Counted from the first letter of the stretch, positions 7,175 to 14,770 are shown. The stretch: DNA of 16,881 nt from CAKOSP01 sp044432745 (GCA_044432745.1 JAWXUH010000013.1:1-16881), one strand, 5' to 3'. Translations and numbers: made by a program. Notes: generated by a model not told the origin, from the letters alone.

Positions 7175-7193
7175 ATTTATTTTATGGTATTAT
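7165..7193 (+). promoter_or_regulatory. Candidate promoter for the tail-anchored protein gene
   Basis: TTGTTT (7165-7170), a 17-nt spacer, and TATTAT (7188-7193) preceded by TGG (extended -10). Transcription would begin near 7200, just before the GAGGTG ribosome binding site (7204-7209). Confidence 0.5.
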
Positions 7194-7217
7194 TTTTATA
7201 ATAGAGGTGTAAAGTAA

Positions 7218-8285
7218 ATGAATAATAATGAAGTTTCTAACAATAGTGTTCAAGTAGATAATAAGTCTATATATCAGACAAAAATAAAAGAATTGTTTCA
7301 GGCAAAAAATCAAGAAGTAGACGATATTTTTATAGAGTATATTGCTGAATATGTTAATTCTTTAGCAAAATTAAATAGAGCATTTCCTATAGATATTAAT
7401 TATGTAATGTCAACATTGGTTTCGCAAGTTCAAAATATAAAATTTGTTGATCCTATGTTAGAAAATTCTGTTTATGACAATCATGTTATGAGAGTAGCTT
7501 GTTATCAAGATCTTAAATATGTTAAGCTTGATATGTTTGATTTGTGTACGAACGTATTAACTAATAAATCTTTATTAAGTAACAATGATCAAAATCAGCA
7601 AGAAAATCCATTGGCAACATCTGGTGCAGAATATTTTACGCAAATGGTTTACGGGGTATCAATAAGTGATAACTATGCACATAGAATCAACGATATGGGG
7701 CAGGAAGAAGTTGCTGTATATTCAAATACTCTTAGTACCAATCCTGTTATTTCTAGTATGCTTAATATGATTGCTATCAATACTAAACTACCTATTAATT
7801 ATGTTATTTCTTTAACACTTAATGGTAATGGTATGTCAATACTACAAAATGAATTTGACAAAATATGTGGAGATGGTAAATTTAAAGGTATTGTTGATAA
7901 ATTAGATTCATTAGAATTAAGCAATGCAAAGAGTAATAATAAAAATTTTCAAAATGGTTCATTAGATTCACTTTTTTCTTCATCTAATAATATAGTTATA
8001 GAAGATACTAGAAATAATCAAGAAATTATTTATAAATGTGAAAGAGAAATGATTGAGCAGTTTTTTAAAAAAGAAGATCAAGAATATATAAGAAAACATT
8101 CTGATGATTTTTTAGCTTGCATATCAACACCAGAGCTACAATTAGAATTTGAAGCTATAAAAAGTAATAATATAGAAAAAGCTTATGTAAGAGAGTATAA
8201 ATCAGGATTTATTGATATAAAATTTGTATTTTTAATATTAATATGTATAGTATTTTTAATATATATATTCTCTAAATTATTATAA
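7218..8285 (+). CDS. Unrecognised tail-anchored membrane protein
   Basis: Family not recognised. The protein has 355 residues, no N-terminal signal and one clear hydrophobic segment at the extreme C-terminus (about 331-352, FVFLILICIVFLIYIF), ending in SKLL. The bulk should therefore be cytoplasmic and tail-anchored. The N-terminal part (20-110) is predicted helical. A central region (about 130-220) includes an alternating polar/hydrophobic stretch. An Asn/Ser-rich linker (about 236-262) precedes a charged helical segment (270-325). GAGGTG lies 8 nt before the ATG. The gene has its own candidate promoter and a terminator-like hairpin after it, so it is probably monocistronic. Codon use and composition match the neighbours. 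Confidence 0.8.
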   Translation: MNNNEVSNNSVQVDNKSIYQTKIKELFQAKNQEVDDIFIEYIAEYVNSLAKLNRAFPIDINYVMSTLVSQVQNIKFVDPMLENSVYDNHVMRVACYQDLKYVKLDMFDLCTNVLTNKSLLSNNDQNQQENPLATSGAEYFTQMVYGVSISDNYAHRINDMGQEEVAVYSNTLSTNPVISSMLNMIAINTKLPINYVISLTLNGNGMSILQNEFDKICGDGKFKGIVDKLDSLELSNAKSNNKNFQNGSLDSLFSSSNNIVIEDTRNNQEIIYKCEREMIEQFFKKEDQEYIRKHSDDFLACISTPELQLEFEAIKSNNIEKAYVREYKSGFIDIKFVFLILICIVFLIYIFSKLL

Positions 8286-8303
8286 AAAATTATTATATAA
8301 TAA

Positions 8304-8335
8304 AAAAAATAAATAAATTCTTTTATTTATTTTTT
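8304..8335. terminator. AT-only hairpin, possibly bidirectional terminator
   Basis: AAAAAATAAATAAA (8304-8317) pairs with TTTATTTATTTTTT (8322-8335) around a 4-nt loop, a 14-bp stem made only of A-T pairs. It ends the tail-anchored gene and insulates the AbiF leader. Confidence 0.6.
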
Positions 8336-8347
8336 AATTCACTTAAT

Positions 8348-8411
8348 TATCACATATATTTTTTTGTATCTTCACAAAAAAAATATATAATAATATTGTT
8401 ATCATGTGATA
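8348..8411 (+). promoter_or_regulatory. Nested inverted-repeat leader of the AbiF-like gene
   Basis: Outer arms TATCACAT (8348-8355) and ATGTGATA (8404-8411) are exact reverse complements. Inside lies a second stem, ATATA+T7+GT (8354-8367) against AC+A8+TATAT (8374-8388), 14 bp with one bulged A and a 6-nt loop ATCTTC. The right outer arm overlaps the extended -10 box. Within it, TATCA-TG-TGATA (8400-8411) is itself an interrupted palindrome. It could be an operator or part of a structured RNA. Some AbiF genes carry a conserved upstream non-coding RNA, but this was not matched here. Confidence 0.5.
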
Positions 8412-8415
8412 TAAT
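8407..8415 (+). promoter_or_regulatory. Extended -10 promoter of the abi-htrA unit
   Basis: TGATATAAT (TATAAT at 8410-8415) is an extended -10 box. No -35 box is visible at 16-18 nt spacing. Transcription would start near 8422, leaving a leader of about 18 nt with AGGTGA (8429-8434). Confidence 0.5.
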
Positions 8416-8439
8416 GTTTATAGTAAAAAGGTGATTAGC

Positions 8440-9372
8440 GTGAAAGAGAAAATGTTTAAATCTCTCGATGAACAAATTCAAATTTTTGTTGAAAGAGGAT
8501 TATTAATAAGTGATTATGAATTTACTAGGGATATTATACTTAGAGAAAATTATTTCTTTTTAACTGGATACAGACATATATTTAGTGATAGTAATAATAG
8601 TGCAATGTATATTAAAGGAACTACGTTCGAAGAATTATACGCTGTATTTAATTTCGATAGATATTTAAGAAATATTATTTTTAAAAATATATTAATTTTT
8701 GAAAATAATTTGAAAAGTATTTTATCATATACTGTTAGTAAAAATCATGGTTACAAAGAAAATAATTATTTAAATGTCAAAATTTTTAGTAGAGATCATA
8801 GAAAAGTGAAACAAATCAATGATTTAGTAAAAAAAATGAAGAGACAAATAACTATAAACGGTAGACAACATAGAGCTACTAAACATTATTTAGATAATTA
8901 TGGTTATATACCTCTATGGATTGTTGTTAAGGTTTTATCATTTGGTATAACAGGTGAATTATATATGGTACTACATACTGCTGATCAAGAAGAAATAGCA
9001 GATTTATTGAATACTACTATAGAAAATTTAGAGTCTTTTCTACCAATTTTGGCTAATTATAGAAATTTATGTGCTCACGAAGATATATGTTTTGAGAATA
9101 AAACTCAAAAAGCTATAGAAAATACAATATATCACGAAAAATTATTAATTAGTAAAACAGATGGCGAATATGAAAATGGTAAACATGATTTATTTGCTTT
9201 AGTTATCATATTAAAAGAAGTATTAAATAGTGAGGATTTTAATATGTTTATAAGAGAAGTATGTTATGAAATAGATAGACTTGAAGGTAAATTAAATACT
9301 ATTGGTATTGACAAAATACTTGATACTATGGGATTTCCAGATAATTATATGGAAATAGTAAGGATGGATTAA
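8440..9372 (+). CDS. Abi_2 / AbiF-family HEPN protein
   Basis: Abortive-infection-like protein of 310 residues. The N-terminus matches Abi_2 proteins: KSLDEQIQIFVERGLLI (7-23), a short helix, then RENYFFLTGYRHIF (35-48). The C-terminal part carries the HEPN ribonuclease motif RxxxxH as R208-NLCA-H213 in the family-typical setting YRNLCAHEDICFEN. Abi_2/AbiF proteins are HEPN-domain defence or toxin proteins, and AbiF relatives have been proposed as ancestors of Cas13. The active-site residues are intact, so RNase activity is plausible. The start is GTG at 8440, preceded 5 nt away by AGGTGA. The in-frame GTG at 8431 lies inside that RBS. The htrA-like gene follows after one nucleotide. No other phage-defence gene is seen nearby. 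Confidence 0.88.
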   Translation: MKEKMFKSLDEQIQIFVERGLLISDYEFTRDIILRENYFFLTGYRHIFSDSNNSAMYIKGTTFEELYAVFNFDRYLRNIIFKNILIFENNLKSILSYTVSKNHGYKENNYLNVKIFSRDHRKVKQINDLVKKMKRQITINGRQHRATKHYLDNYGYIPLWIVVKVLSFGITGELYMVLHTADQEEIADLLNTTIENLESFLPILANYRNLCAHEDICFENKTQKAIENTIYHEKLLISKTDGEYENGKHDLFALVIILKEVLNSEDFNMFIREVCYEIDRLEGKLNTIGIDKILDTMGFPDNYMEIVRMD

Positions 9373-9373
9373 A

Positions 9374-10606
9374 ATGAATGAAGAAAAAGATAAAGATGAA
9401 GAAACTGCAGAACTTAAAAGTAATGTAGAAGAGATTAAAGAAAAGAAAAAAATTATAGAAAATAAACCTATAGATAATACCTCTATATATAAAGAACGTG
9501 AAAAAGAAAATAAATTTATGAGAAGTTTAGTTATATATTTTACAATTTTCTTTCTAGGAGCTTTATTAATGTATGGTTTGATATTTAGATTTCCAAGTGT
9601 ATTTAATACTGTAATAACACGTGAGGAATCTTCAGTAACAATAACTGATACTGGAATTGCTGATGCAGTAGAAAAAGTATACGATTCAGTTGTTATAGTT
9701 TCTTCTTATGTTTCAGGAAAATTGTCATCAACTGGTAGTGGGTTTGTATATAGTATAGATGGTGATACTGCGTATATTTTAACAAATCATCACGTTATTG
9801 ATGATGCTACTACTGTTAACGTTAGATTTACTGACGGAACAATAGCGGAAACAACAATAGTTGGTTCTGATGAATATGAAGACGTTGCTGTCCTAAGTGT
9901 ATCAGCTGAAAGTGTTACCTTAGTTGCTGATATGGGTGACAGTGAAATAATGAGAGTTGGTGATACTACTTTTGCAGTAGGTGGACCTCTTGATTCTGAA
10001 TTTTCATGGACAGTTACTAGAGGTATTTTATCTGGAAAAAACAGAATGGTAGAAGTAACATTATCAGATAGTACACTAGGTGATTATTATATGAACGTGC
10101 ATCAAACTGATACAGCAATAAATAGCGGTAACAGTGGTGGACCGTTATGTAATTCAAATGGAGAAGTTATTGGTATCAACACATTAAAATTGATGGATAC
10201 TGGTGTTGAAGGAATAGGATTTGCAATACCAATAGAGCAGGCTCTTGAAGTTGCAAATGATATTTTACAAAATGGGGTTAGGGAAAATCCGTACTTAGGA
10301 ATTGCTATGATTGATATGGCAATTGCATATAGTCCTCTTTATCCAGAGTATAGTGAATATCAAGACTCTATTGAAAAAAATGAATTAAGTGGTGGTATTA
10401 TTATTACTGAAGTTGTTAAAGATTCATCAGCTTTCTTTGCAGGATTCCAAGTAGGAGATATAATATATTCATTTAATGAAAAATTAATTGATTCATCTGC
10501 TAGACTTAGATATGAATTATATAATTGTAAAATTGGTGACACTGTTAATGTTCTTATAGTACGTGATGGTGAAAAACAAACAATAGAATTAGAATTATTA
10601 GAATAA
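9374..10606 (+). CDS. htrA: HtrA/DegP-family membrane-anchored serine protease
   Basis: Envelope quality-control protease of 410 residues. A charged cytoplasmic tail (1-48, Glu/Lys-rich) precedes one transmembrane helix (about 50-71), and the protease faces outward. The trypsin-like domain (about 90-300) has the catalytic triad His140 (TNHHVID), Asp170 (EDVAVL) and Ser254 (GNSGGP). A PDZ domain (about 305-405) includes GGIIITEVVKDSSAFFAGFQVGD-like sequence around 340-362. Length and architecture are normal for Gram-positive HtrA. AAGG at 9360-9363 lies at the end of the AbiF-like gene. The ATG begins one base after that gene's stop codon, so the two should be translated from one transcript. 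The usual CssRS-type regulators of HtrA are not seen. Confidence 0.95.
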   Translation: MNEEKDKDEETAELKSNVEEIKEKKKIIENKPIDNTSIYKEREKENKFMRSLVIYFTIFFLGALLMYGLIFRFPSVFNTVITREESSVTITDTGIADAVEKVYDSVVIVSSYVSGKLSSTGSGFVYSIDGDTAYILTNHHVIDDATTVNVRFTDGTIAETTIVGSDEYEDVAVLSVSAESVTLVADMGDSEIMRVGDTTFAVGGPLDSEFSWTVTRGILSGKNRMVEVTLSDSTLGDYYMNVHQTDTAINSGNSGGPLCNSNGEVIGINTLKLMDTGVEGIGFAIPIEQALEVANDILQNGVRENPYLGIAMIDMAIAYSPLYPEYSEYQDSIEKNELSGGIIITEVVKDSSAFFAGFQVGDIIYSFNEKLIDSSARLRYELYNCKIGDTVNVLIVRDGEKQTIELELLE

Positions 10607-10633
10607 AAAAAATTGCTATTAAGCAATTTTTTT
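10606..10633. terminator. Bidirectional terminator between htrA and the convergent small gene
   Basis: AAAAAAATTGCT (10606-10617) and AGCAATTTTTTT (10622-10633) form a 12-bp stem with the 4-nt loop ATTA. Read on either strand the stem is followed by T. It begins in the htrA stop codon and ends in the stop codon of the minus-strand gene. Confidence 0.9.
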
Positions 10634-10847
10634 ATCTGCATCTTTTTTGAAGTACTTCATAATCAGCTTCTAATTGTTTGTTTGATTTTTGTGTATCTCT
10701 ATGCTTTCCACATACATTATCAGGTCTTTGATAACTTTGTATTCCATTTTCACAAACAAACCCTATTATGTTAACTCTAGATGAATTGTAATGTGCACAT
10801 GTAAAACAACAATCTTTTTTAGTTAGTTCATTATAACTTATATTCAT
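10632..10847 (-). CDS. Small cysteine-rich protein, putative metal-binding
   Basis: Unrecognised protein of 71 residues on the minus strand. The cysteine and histidine pattern is C13-C14-x2-C17-x-H19 ... C32 ... C46-x2-H49 ... C70. This suggests a small zinc-binding fold (for example CxxC plus CxxH), although no named family is recognised. A charged helical C-terminus follows (51-71). The gene is real: AGAAGGA lies 7 nt before the ATG, and a near-consensus promoter precedes it (TTGCAC, 17 nt, TATAAT). It also converges on htrA at a shared terminator. It is the only minus-strand gene in the window. Its promoter carries palindromes, so it may be regulated or self-regulated. Confidence 0.8.
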   Translation of the reverse strand: MNISYNELTKKDCCFTCAHYNSSRVNIIGFVCENGIQSYQRPDNVCGKHRDTQKSNKQLEADYEVLQKRCR

Positions 10848-10870
10848 TTTAATTCCTTCTTTCGCAATGT

Positions 10871-10899
10871 ATTATAACAAAGTTGTTACAAATGTGCAA
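10871..10899 (-). promoter_or_regulatory. Promoter of the small cysteine-rich gene
   Basis: On the minus strand, TTGCAC (complement of 10894-10899) and TATAAT (complement of 10871-10876) are separated by 17 nt, with TG just before the -10 (TGTTATAAT). Transcription would start near 10864, leaving a leader of roughly 16 nt. Confidence 0.8.
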
Positions 10900-10903
10900 C
10901 TTT
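10875..10903. promoter_or_regulatory. Overlapping palindromes, candidate operator
   Basis: TAACAA-AG-TTGTTA (10875-10888) is an inverted repeat with 6-bp arms covering part of the minus-strand -10 and its spacer. A second one, AAAGTTG (10879-10885) and CAACTTT (10897-10903), spans the spacer and -35. Such placement is typical of repressor operators. No repressor gene is identified here. Confidence 0.45.
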
Positions 10904-10916
10904 TTTTTTGAATTTA

Positions 10917-10925
10917 TGTTATAAT
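10917..10925 (+). promoter_or_regulatory. Extended -10 promoter of the flavoprotein pair
   Basis: TGTTATAAT with TATAAT at 10920-10925. No clear -35 is present at normal spacing. Transcription would begin near 10932, divergent from the small cysteine-rich gene. Confidence 0.6.
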
Positions 10926-10947
10926 AGTAGCGAAATGAGTGATCTAT

Positions 10948-12144
10948 ATGAGTAAAATAATTATAATTGGTGGAGGTCCTGCAGGTATGGCAGCAGCAAT
11001 ATTTGCTTCGAGTAATAACAACGATGTAATTTTATTAGAAAAAAATAAGACTCCTATGAAAAAAATGTTAATAACTGGTGCAGGAAGATGTAATTTTTGC
11101 AATGATAAATTTAATGTATCAAATTTTAACGATGATAATCATTTAACTAACAAGATAATTAGTTATAAAGAAGAATATTTATCTTTTTTTAAGAATTTGG
11201 GAATTGTTTTTAATATATCAAATGGATATTATTATCCATACTCAAATACATCTACATCAATATATGATGCACTCTTGACTCATGCATTGAAAAACAATGT
11301 TAAAATTATATATGACACTAATGTTGAAAAAATTGTTTTTGAAGATAATAAATATTTACTTAATGATGAATTTGAATGCGATAAAGTTATTATAGCAACA
11401 GGTTCTAAATCATATCCAAAGACTGGATCAGATGGGAAAATGTTAAATACGTTGAGACCTTTCAATATTAAAAATAATGAATTCTTACCTGCTTTAGTTC
11501 AACTTAAATCAAGTTCTAAATTGTGTAAAATGTGGCCTTTATTAAGAATTAAAGGAAATGCTTCCTTATTCATAAATGATATTTTAATTGATTCATCTTG
11601 TGGTGAAATACAATTAACTGATTATGGTATAAGTGGAATATGTATTCTTAATCTAAGTTCATGTGCTGTAAAATCATTACGTGAAGGTAAAAACGTTACT
11701 ATAAAATTAAATTTTTTAAATGACATAGACAATTATGATGATTTTATGGAAGAAAGAACAATGCTTTTAAAAGATTATAATATATTAGAATTTTTTCAAA
11801 GTATAGTAAATAATAGATTATTAGTTGAATTATTTTCTTATTACAAAATAGATTATTTAGAACAATATAATTTATTGACAGATGACAAAAAAGAAAAAAT
11901 AAAGAATATCCTGACTAATTTAGAAATTAAAATAGATGGATATAATGATTTTAACAATGCTCAAGTTTGTCAAGGTGGTATTGATATTTCAGAGTTAGAT
12001 TCAAATTTTATGATTAAAAAAACTAAGAATATGTTTTGTATAGGCGAAATGAACGATATTCATGGTGATTGTGGTGGATATAATTTATCTTATGCTTTTA
12101 TTAGTGGTATGATAGCAGGAAAGGAAGCAGGAAAAAATGATTAG
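10948..12144 (+). CDS. HI0933-like (YhiN/BaiN family) NAD(P)/FAD-dependent oxidoreductase
   Basis: Flavoprotein of 398 residues. The Rossmann FAD motif is GGGPAG (8-13) with acidic Glu31 closing the second strand. The family signature TGAGRCNFCN lies at 43-52. The second dinucleotide-binding segment is ATGSKSYPKTGSDG (150-163). The C-terminal signature is GEMNDIHGDCGGYNLSYAF (366-384), where the cofactor is usually closed off. The family is widespread, and most members lack a proven substrate. BaiN is one member linked to bile acid chemistry, but that cannot be inferred here. The ATG at 10948 is preferred over the in-frame GTG at 10939 because GAGTGA precedes it at normal distance. It overlaps the next gene by eight bases. 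Confidence 0.9.
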   Translation: MSKIIIIGGGPAGMAAAIFASSNNNDVILLEKNKTPMKKMLITGAGRCNFCNDKFNVSNFNDDNHLTNKIISYKEEYLSFFKNLGIVFNISNGYYYPYSNTSTSIYDALLTHALKNNVKIIYDTNVEKIVFEDNKYLLNDEFECDKVIIATGSKSYPKTGSDGKMLNTLRPFNIKNNEFLPALVQLKSSSKLCKMWPLLRIKGNASLFINDILIDSSCGEIQLTDYGISGICILNLSSCAVKSLREGKNVTIKLNFLNDIDNYDDFMEERTMLLKDYNILEFFQSIVNNRLLVELFSYYKIDYLEQYNLLTDDKKEKIKNILTNLEIKIDGYNDFNNAQVCQGGIDISELDSNFMIKKTKNMFCIGEMNDIHGDCGGYNLSYAFISGMIAGKEAGKND

Positions 12145-13720
12145 AATAAGACAAATAAAAATTGATGTAGATAGTACTAGTATAAGTAATCTAAAAAAGT
12201 TAGTTGCAAATAAATTAGATGTAAATGTTGATTCAATTGAGAATATTTATATTAATAAGAGATCTTTGGATGCAAGAAAAAAACCAAAATTGTATTTTAT
12301 TTACGAAGTGGATATAACTATCAATAATGAAGAATATTTGTTATCTAAAAATAAAAGTCAGGATGTATTAAAAAGTCCTGATACTAAGTATACATTAGAA
12401 AAAACTGGAATAAATAAAATAGAAAATTTGTGTATTGTAGGAGCGGGACCAGCTGGTCTAATGTGCGCATATACATTAGCAAAAAATGGTTTTAAACCTA
12501 TAATTATTGAGAGAGGAAAACCAGTAGAACAAAGAGTTGAAGACATAAACGAATTTTGGGAAACAGGTATGTTGAAAACAAATTCAAATGTACAATTTGG
12601 AGAAGGTGGAGCAGGAACTTTTTCAGATGGTAAATTAAATACTTTAATAAAAGATAAAGAATGTAGATGTAAATATTTTTTTGAAACATTAGTACAATGC
12701 GGTGCTCCAGATGATATTTTGTATGATGCAAAACCTCATATTGGAACTAATCTTCTTAGAAATGTAATAATAAATTTAAGAAAAGAAATTATCCAAATGG
12801 GCGGTACTTTCAAATATGATTCGTTAGTAACGGATATTACCATGGATGATTCTAGTATAAAATCTATAGTAATTAATAATGATGAAGAGATTGATACTAA
12901 TTGTGTTGTATTTGCTATAGGTCATTCTGCACGTGATACTTTTAGAATGCTTTACAATAAAAAAATTGAAATGGAATCTAAACCTTTTGCAATTGGACTT
13001 AGAATAATGCATAATCAAAAAATGATTAATAAATCTCAAATAGGAATAGAAGAACATCAAGTATTAAAACAACAAAGTTATAAATTAACGCACAATACTA
13101 TAGACAAAAGGGGAGTTTTTACTTTTTGTATGTGCCCTGGTGGATATGTTGTAAATGCTTCGAGTCACGAAAATAAACTTGTAGTAAACGGAATGAGTAA
13201 TCATGAAAGAGAATCAGGTGTTGCTAATAGCGCTATCATAGTAACTATCGATAGTAATGATTATGGTAATGAAATATTAGATGGTTTAAAATACATAGAA
13301 AATATAGAATCTAGCGCATTTAATTTACTGAATGGTGCAATACCTATACAGTTGTTTTCAGATTATAAGAATAATATTAAAACAACTAAATTAGGAAATA
13401 TAAAACCTGCTATCAAAGGAAAATATGATTTTGCTAATTTAAGGAATATTTTATCAGAAGAAATTGACTTAGCTATAATTGATGCTATAAATAATTTTGG
13501 AAGAAAAATCAAAAATTTTGATATAGATGATTCTATTCTTGCAGGAGTAGAGACAAGAACATCATCGCCAATAAAGATAGTAAGAACTGAGGGCTTAGAG
13601 TCCTCTATTAGTGGAATATTTCCTTGCGGGGAAGGATCTGGGCATGCAGGAGGTATAACTTCTGCTGCAATAGATGGAATAAAAGTAGCAGAAGCAATAG
13701 CAAAAAAATACTTATATTAA
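12137..13720 (+). CDS. FAD-dependent dehydrogenase of the COG2509 type
   Basis: Flavoprotein of 527 residues with a distinctive domain order. An N-terminal domain (1-95, starting MIRIRQIKID) with a ferredoxin-like strand-helix pattern comes first. It is followed by the FAD Rossmann motif GAGPAG (102-107) with Glu125 at the end of the second strand. The family motif QFGEGGAGTFSDGKLNT lies at 153-169, VETRTSSP at 471-478, and GEGSGHAGGI at 498-507 near the C-terminus. The family is common in Firmicutes and its substrate is not established. The ATG at 12137 lies inside the end of the upstream flavoprotein gene (8-base overlap), which indicates translational coupling. Full length. Confidence 0.9.
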   Translation: MIRIRQIKIDVDSTSISNLKKLVANKLDVNVDSIENIYINKRSLDARKKPKLYFIYEVDITINNEEYLLSKNKSQDVLKSPDTKYTLEKTGINKIENLCIVGAGPAGLMCAYTLAKNGFKPIIIERGKPVEQRVEDINEFWETGMLKTNSNVQFGEGGAGTFSDGKLNTLIKDKECRCKYFFETLVQCGAPDDILYDAKPHIGTNLLRNVIINLRKEIIQMGGTFKYDSLVTDITMDDSSIKSIVINNDEEIDTNCVVFAIGHSARDTFRMLYNKKIEMESKPFAIGLRIMHNQKMINKSQIGIEEHQVLKQQSYKLTHNTIDKRGVFTFCMCPGGYVVNASSHENKLVVNGMSNHERESGVANSAIIVTIDSNDYGNEILDGLKYIENIESSAFNLLNGAIPIQLFSDYKNNIKTTKLGNIKPAIKGKYDFANLRNILSEEIDLAIIDAINNFGRKIKNFDIDDSILAGVETRTSSPIKIVRTEGLESSISGIFPCGEGSGHAGGITSAAIDGIKVAEAIAKKYLY

Positions 13721-13737
13721 ATTTGTTTACACATTTA

Positions 13738-13773
13738 GACATAGTTATATTTTTAGAACTATTGTCTTTTTTT
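13738..13773 (+). terminator. Terminator after the flavoprotein pair
   Basis: GACATAGTT (13738-13746) pairs with AACTATTGTC (13757-13766, one bulged T), followed by seven T (13767-13773). Confidence 0.75.
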
Positions 13774-13790
13774 ATTTTATCTTATATAAT
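13762..13790 (+). promoter_or_regulatory. Candidate promoter of the helical protein gene
   Basis: TTGTCT (13762-13767), a 17-nt spacer and TATAAT (13785-13790). The -35 lies inside the 3' arm of the preceding terminator. A second TATAAT at 13808-13813 is an alternative -10. Confidence 0.45.
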
Positions 13791-13848
13791 GATAATATGT
13801 AGTATAGTATAATGCTTTGTGTGTAATATTATATTTAAGGAGACAAAT

Positions 13849-14625
13849 ATGGACAGAGATCAATTAGAAATTTTATTGTCAAATTATATAACAATTTATA
13901 ATCAGCCTAATTCAGAAATTTTTTTAAAAACAACAGAACAAAAAGATGTTGATACAGCTATAGGTAAATCTGTTATTAACTATATGAGAAGAAGAAAAAT
14001 AGATGATGTTATTCATGATATAGAAAAATTAGTAAATGACATAAAAGATTTAGAAGATGTTTATGAAAACGTTGATGGTTTTGTGTGGAATGATGAGTTA
14101 ATAACTCCAGAGATATATAAAGAAAAAGTAAGATCTCGTATATTACATTCAGACGAAGCTTATTTTCTAAGAACAAAAGAAGCAGAAATTTCGTATTTAA
14201 TTCAGCTGTTACAGTTAAAATCACAATATGCAACAATAGAAAAAGACGAATTATATTCACAAAAGAGAGATGAAATTTTGTCTAAATTAATAGATTGTAG
14301 AGCTAAGTTTGTTTTTTATAAACAAAACTTAACAAAAACTTCTTTAGAAACGGGTGTATCTCTTAATATAGACAAATTTAAAGAATGTGGTATTCATTTT
14401 AAAGAAAATATAAGAAATGATGATACAAGTTTAAAAATAGATTATAGAGATTATAAAAATGTTGTTTCAAGACTACATAGCAAAGGTATATTACTTTCTA
14501 ATCTAAGTGAAGATCAAAAAGAAGTAGTATCTATTGAAGTGCTATCTCCAGCTTTTTTTACAAATATAAAAGATAAACAAATGATGGATAGTAAATACGG
14601 ATATGCTAAGGCAGCAGTTAGATAA
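13849..14625 (+). CDS. Unrecognised helical cytoplasmic protein
   Basis: Family not recognised. The protein has 258 residues, is hydrophilic, and has no signal peptide or membrane segment. Residues 40-75 (RRRKIDDVIHDIEKLVNDIKDLEDVYEN) and 95-160 have heptad-like charged helical patterns that suggest coiled coils. The C-terminal third is less regular. The architecture might suit a structural or phage-scaffold-like role, but no evidence links it to one. The ATG at 13849 follows AAGGAGA by 5 nt. The in-frame GTG at 13819 has no RBS and is rejected. It appears monocistronic, with a strong terminator after it. Confidence 0.8.
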   Translation: MDRDQLEILLSNYITIYNQPNSEIFLKTTEQKDVDTAIGKSVINYMRRRKIDDVIHDIEKLVNDIKDLEDVYENVDGFVWNDELITPEIYKEKVRSRILHSDEAYFLRTKEAEISYLIQLLQLKSQYATIEKDELYSQKRDEILSKLIDCRAKFVFYKQNLTKTSLETGVSLNIDKFKECGIHFKENIRNDDTSLKIDYRDYKNVVSRLHSKGILLSNLSEDQKEVVSIEVLSPAFFTNIKDKQMMDSKYGYAKAAVR

Positions 14626-14628
14626 ATT

Positions 14629-14657
14629 AATACCAAATTTTATATTTGGTATTTTTT
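14629..14657 (+). terminator. Strong terminator after the helical protein gene
   Basis: AATACCAAAT (14629-14638) and ATTTGGTATT (14644-14653) form a perfect 10-bp stem with a 5-nt loop. The T-run extends to 14657. Confidence 0.9.
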
Positions 14658-14684
14658 AATGCAATAATTTATAATCTATTATAT

Positions 14685-14690
14685 TATAAT
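14685..14690 (+). promoter_or_regulatory. Possible -10 box for the adhesin-sortase pair
   Basis: TATAAT at 14685-14690 with no convincing -35. Transcription from here would give a leader of about 100 nt before the ATG at 14798. Confidence 0.35.
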
Positions 14691-14740
14691 GATAAATTTA
14701 TTTTGAGATTTGTAAAAAATATAATTCTTTAAATAAATTA

Positions 14741-14770
14741 GTGGTAAGCAAAGGAGGTTTAATTAAGTAA
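14741..14770 (+). promoter_or_regulatory. Orphan consensus Shine-Dalgarno and possible 9-codon leader ORF
   Basis: AAAGGAGGT at about 14750-14758 is the best Shine-Dalgarno match in the window, but no ATG, GTG or TTG starts an ORF at the right distance after it (the nearest codons read TTA ATT AAG TAA). It overlaps a short frame starting GTG at 14741 (VSKGGLIK, ending at 14770) that lacks its own RBS. The adhesin gene uses a second, weaker site (AAAGGA, about 14786) further on. Confidence 0.35.

Noticed and set aside
8354..8388. Inner leader hairpin as a rho-independent terminator
   Set aside because: On the + strand no T-run follows its right arm, so it does not look like a terminator; a regulatory role is more likely.
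8348..9372. CRISPR-Cas13 locus
   Set aside because: The AbiF-like gene has one HEPN motif and there is no repeat-spacer array; its relation to Cas13 is only distant.
13624..13812. Small + strand ORF overlapping the end of the COG2509 gene
   Set aside because: It lies mostly in another frame of a clear gene, has no ribosome binding site and no recognisable domain.
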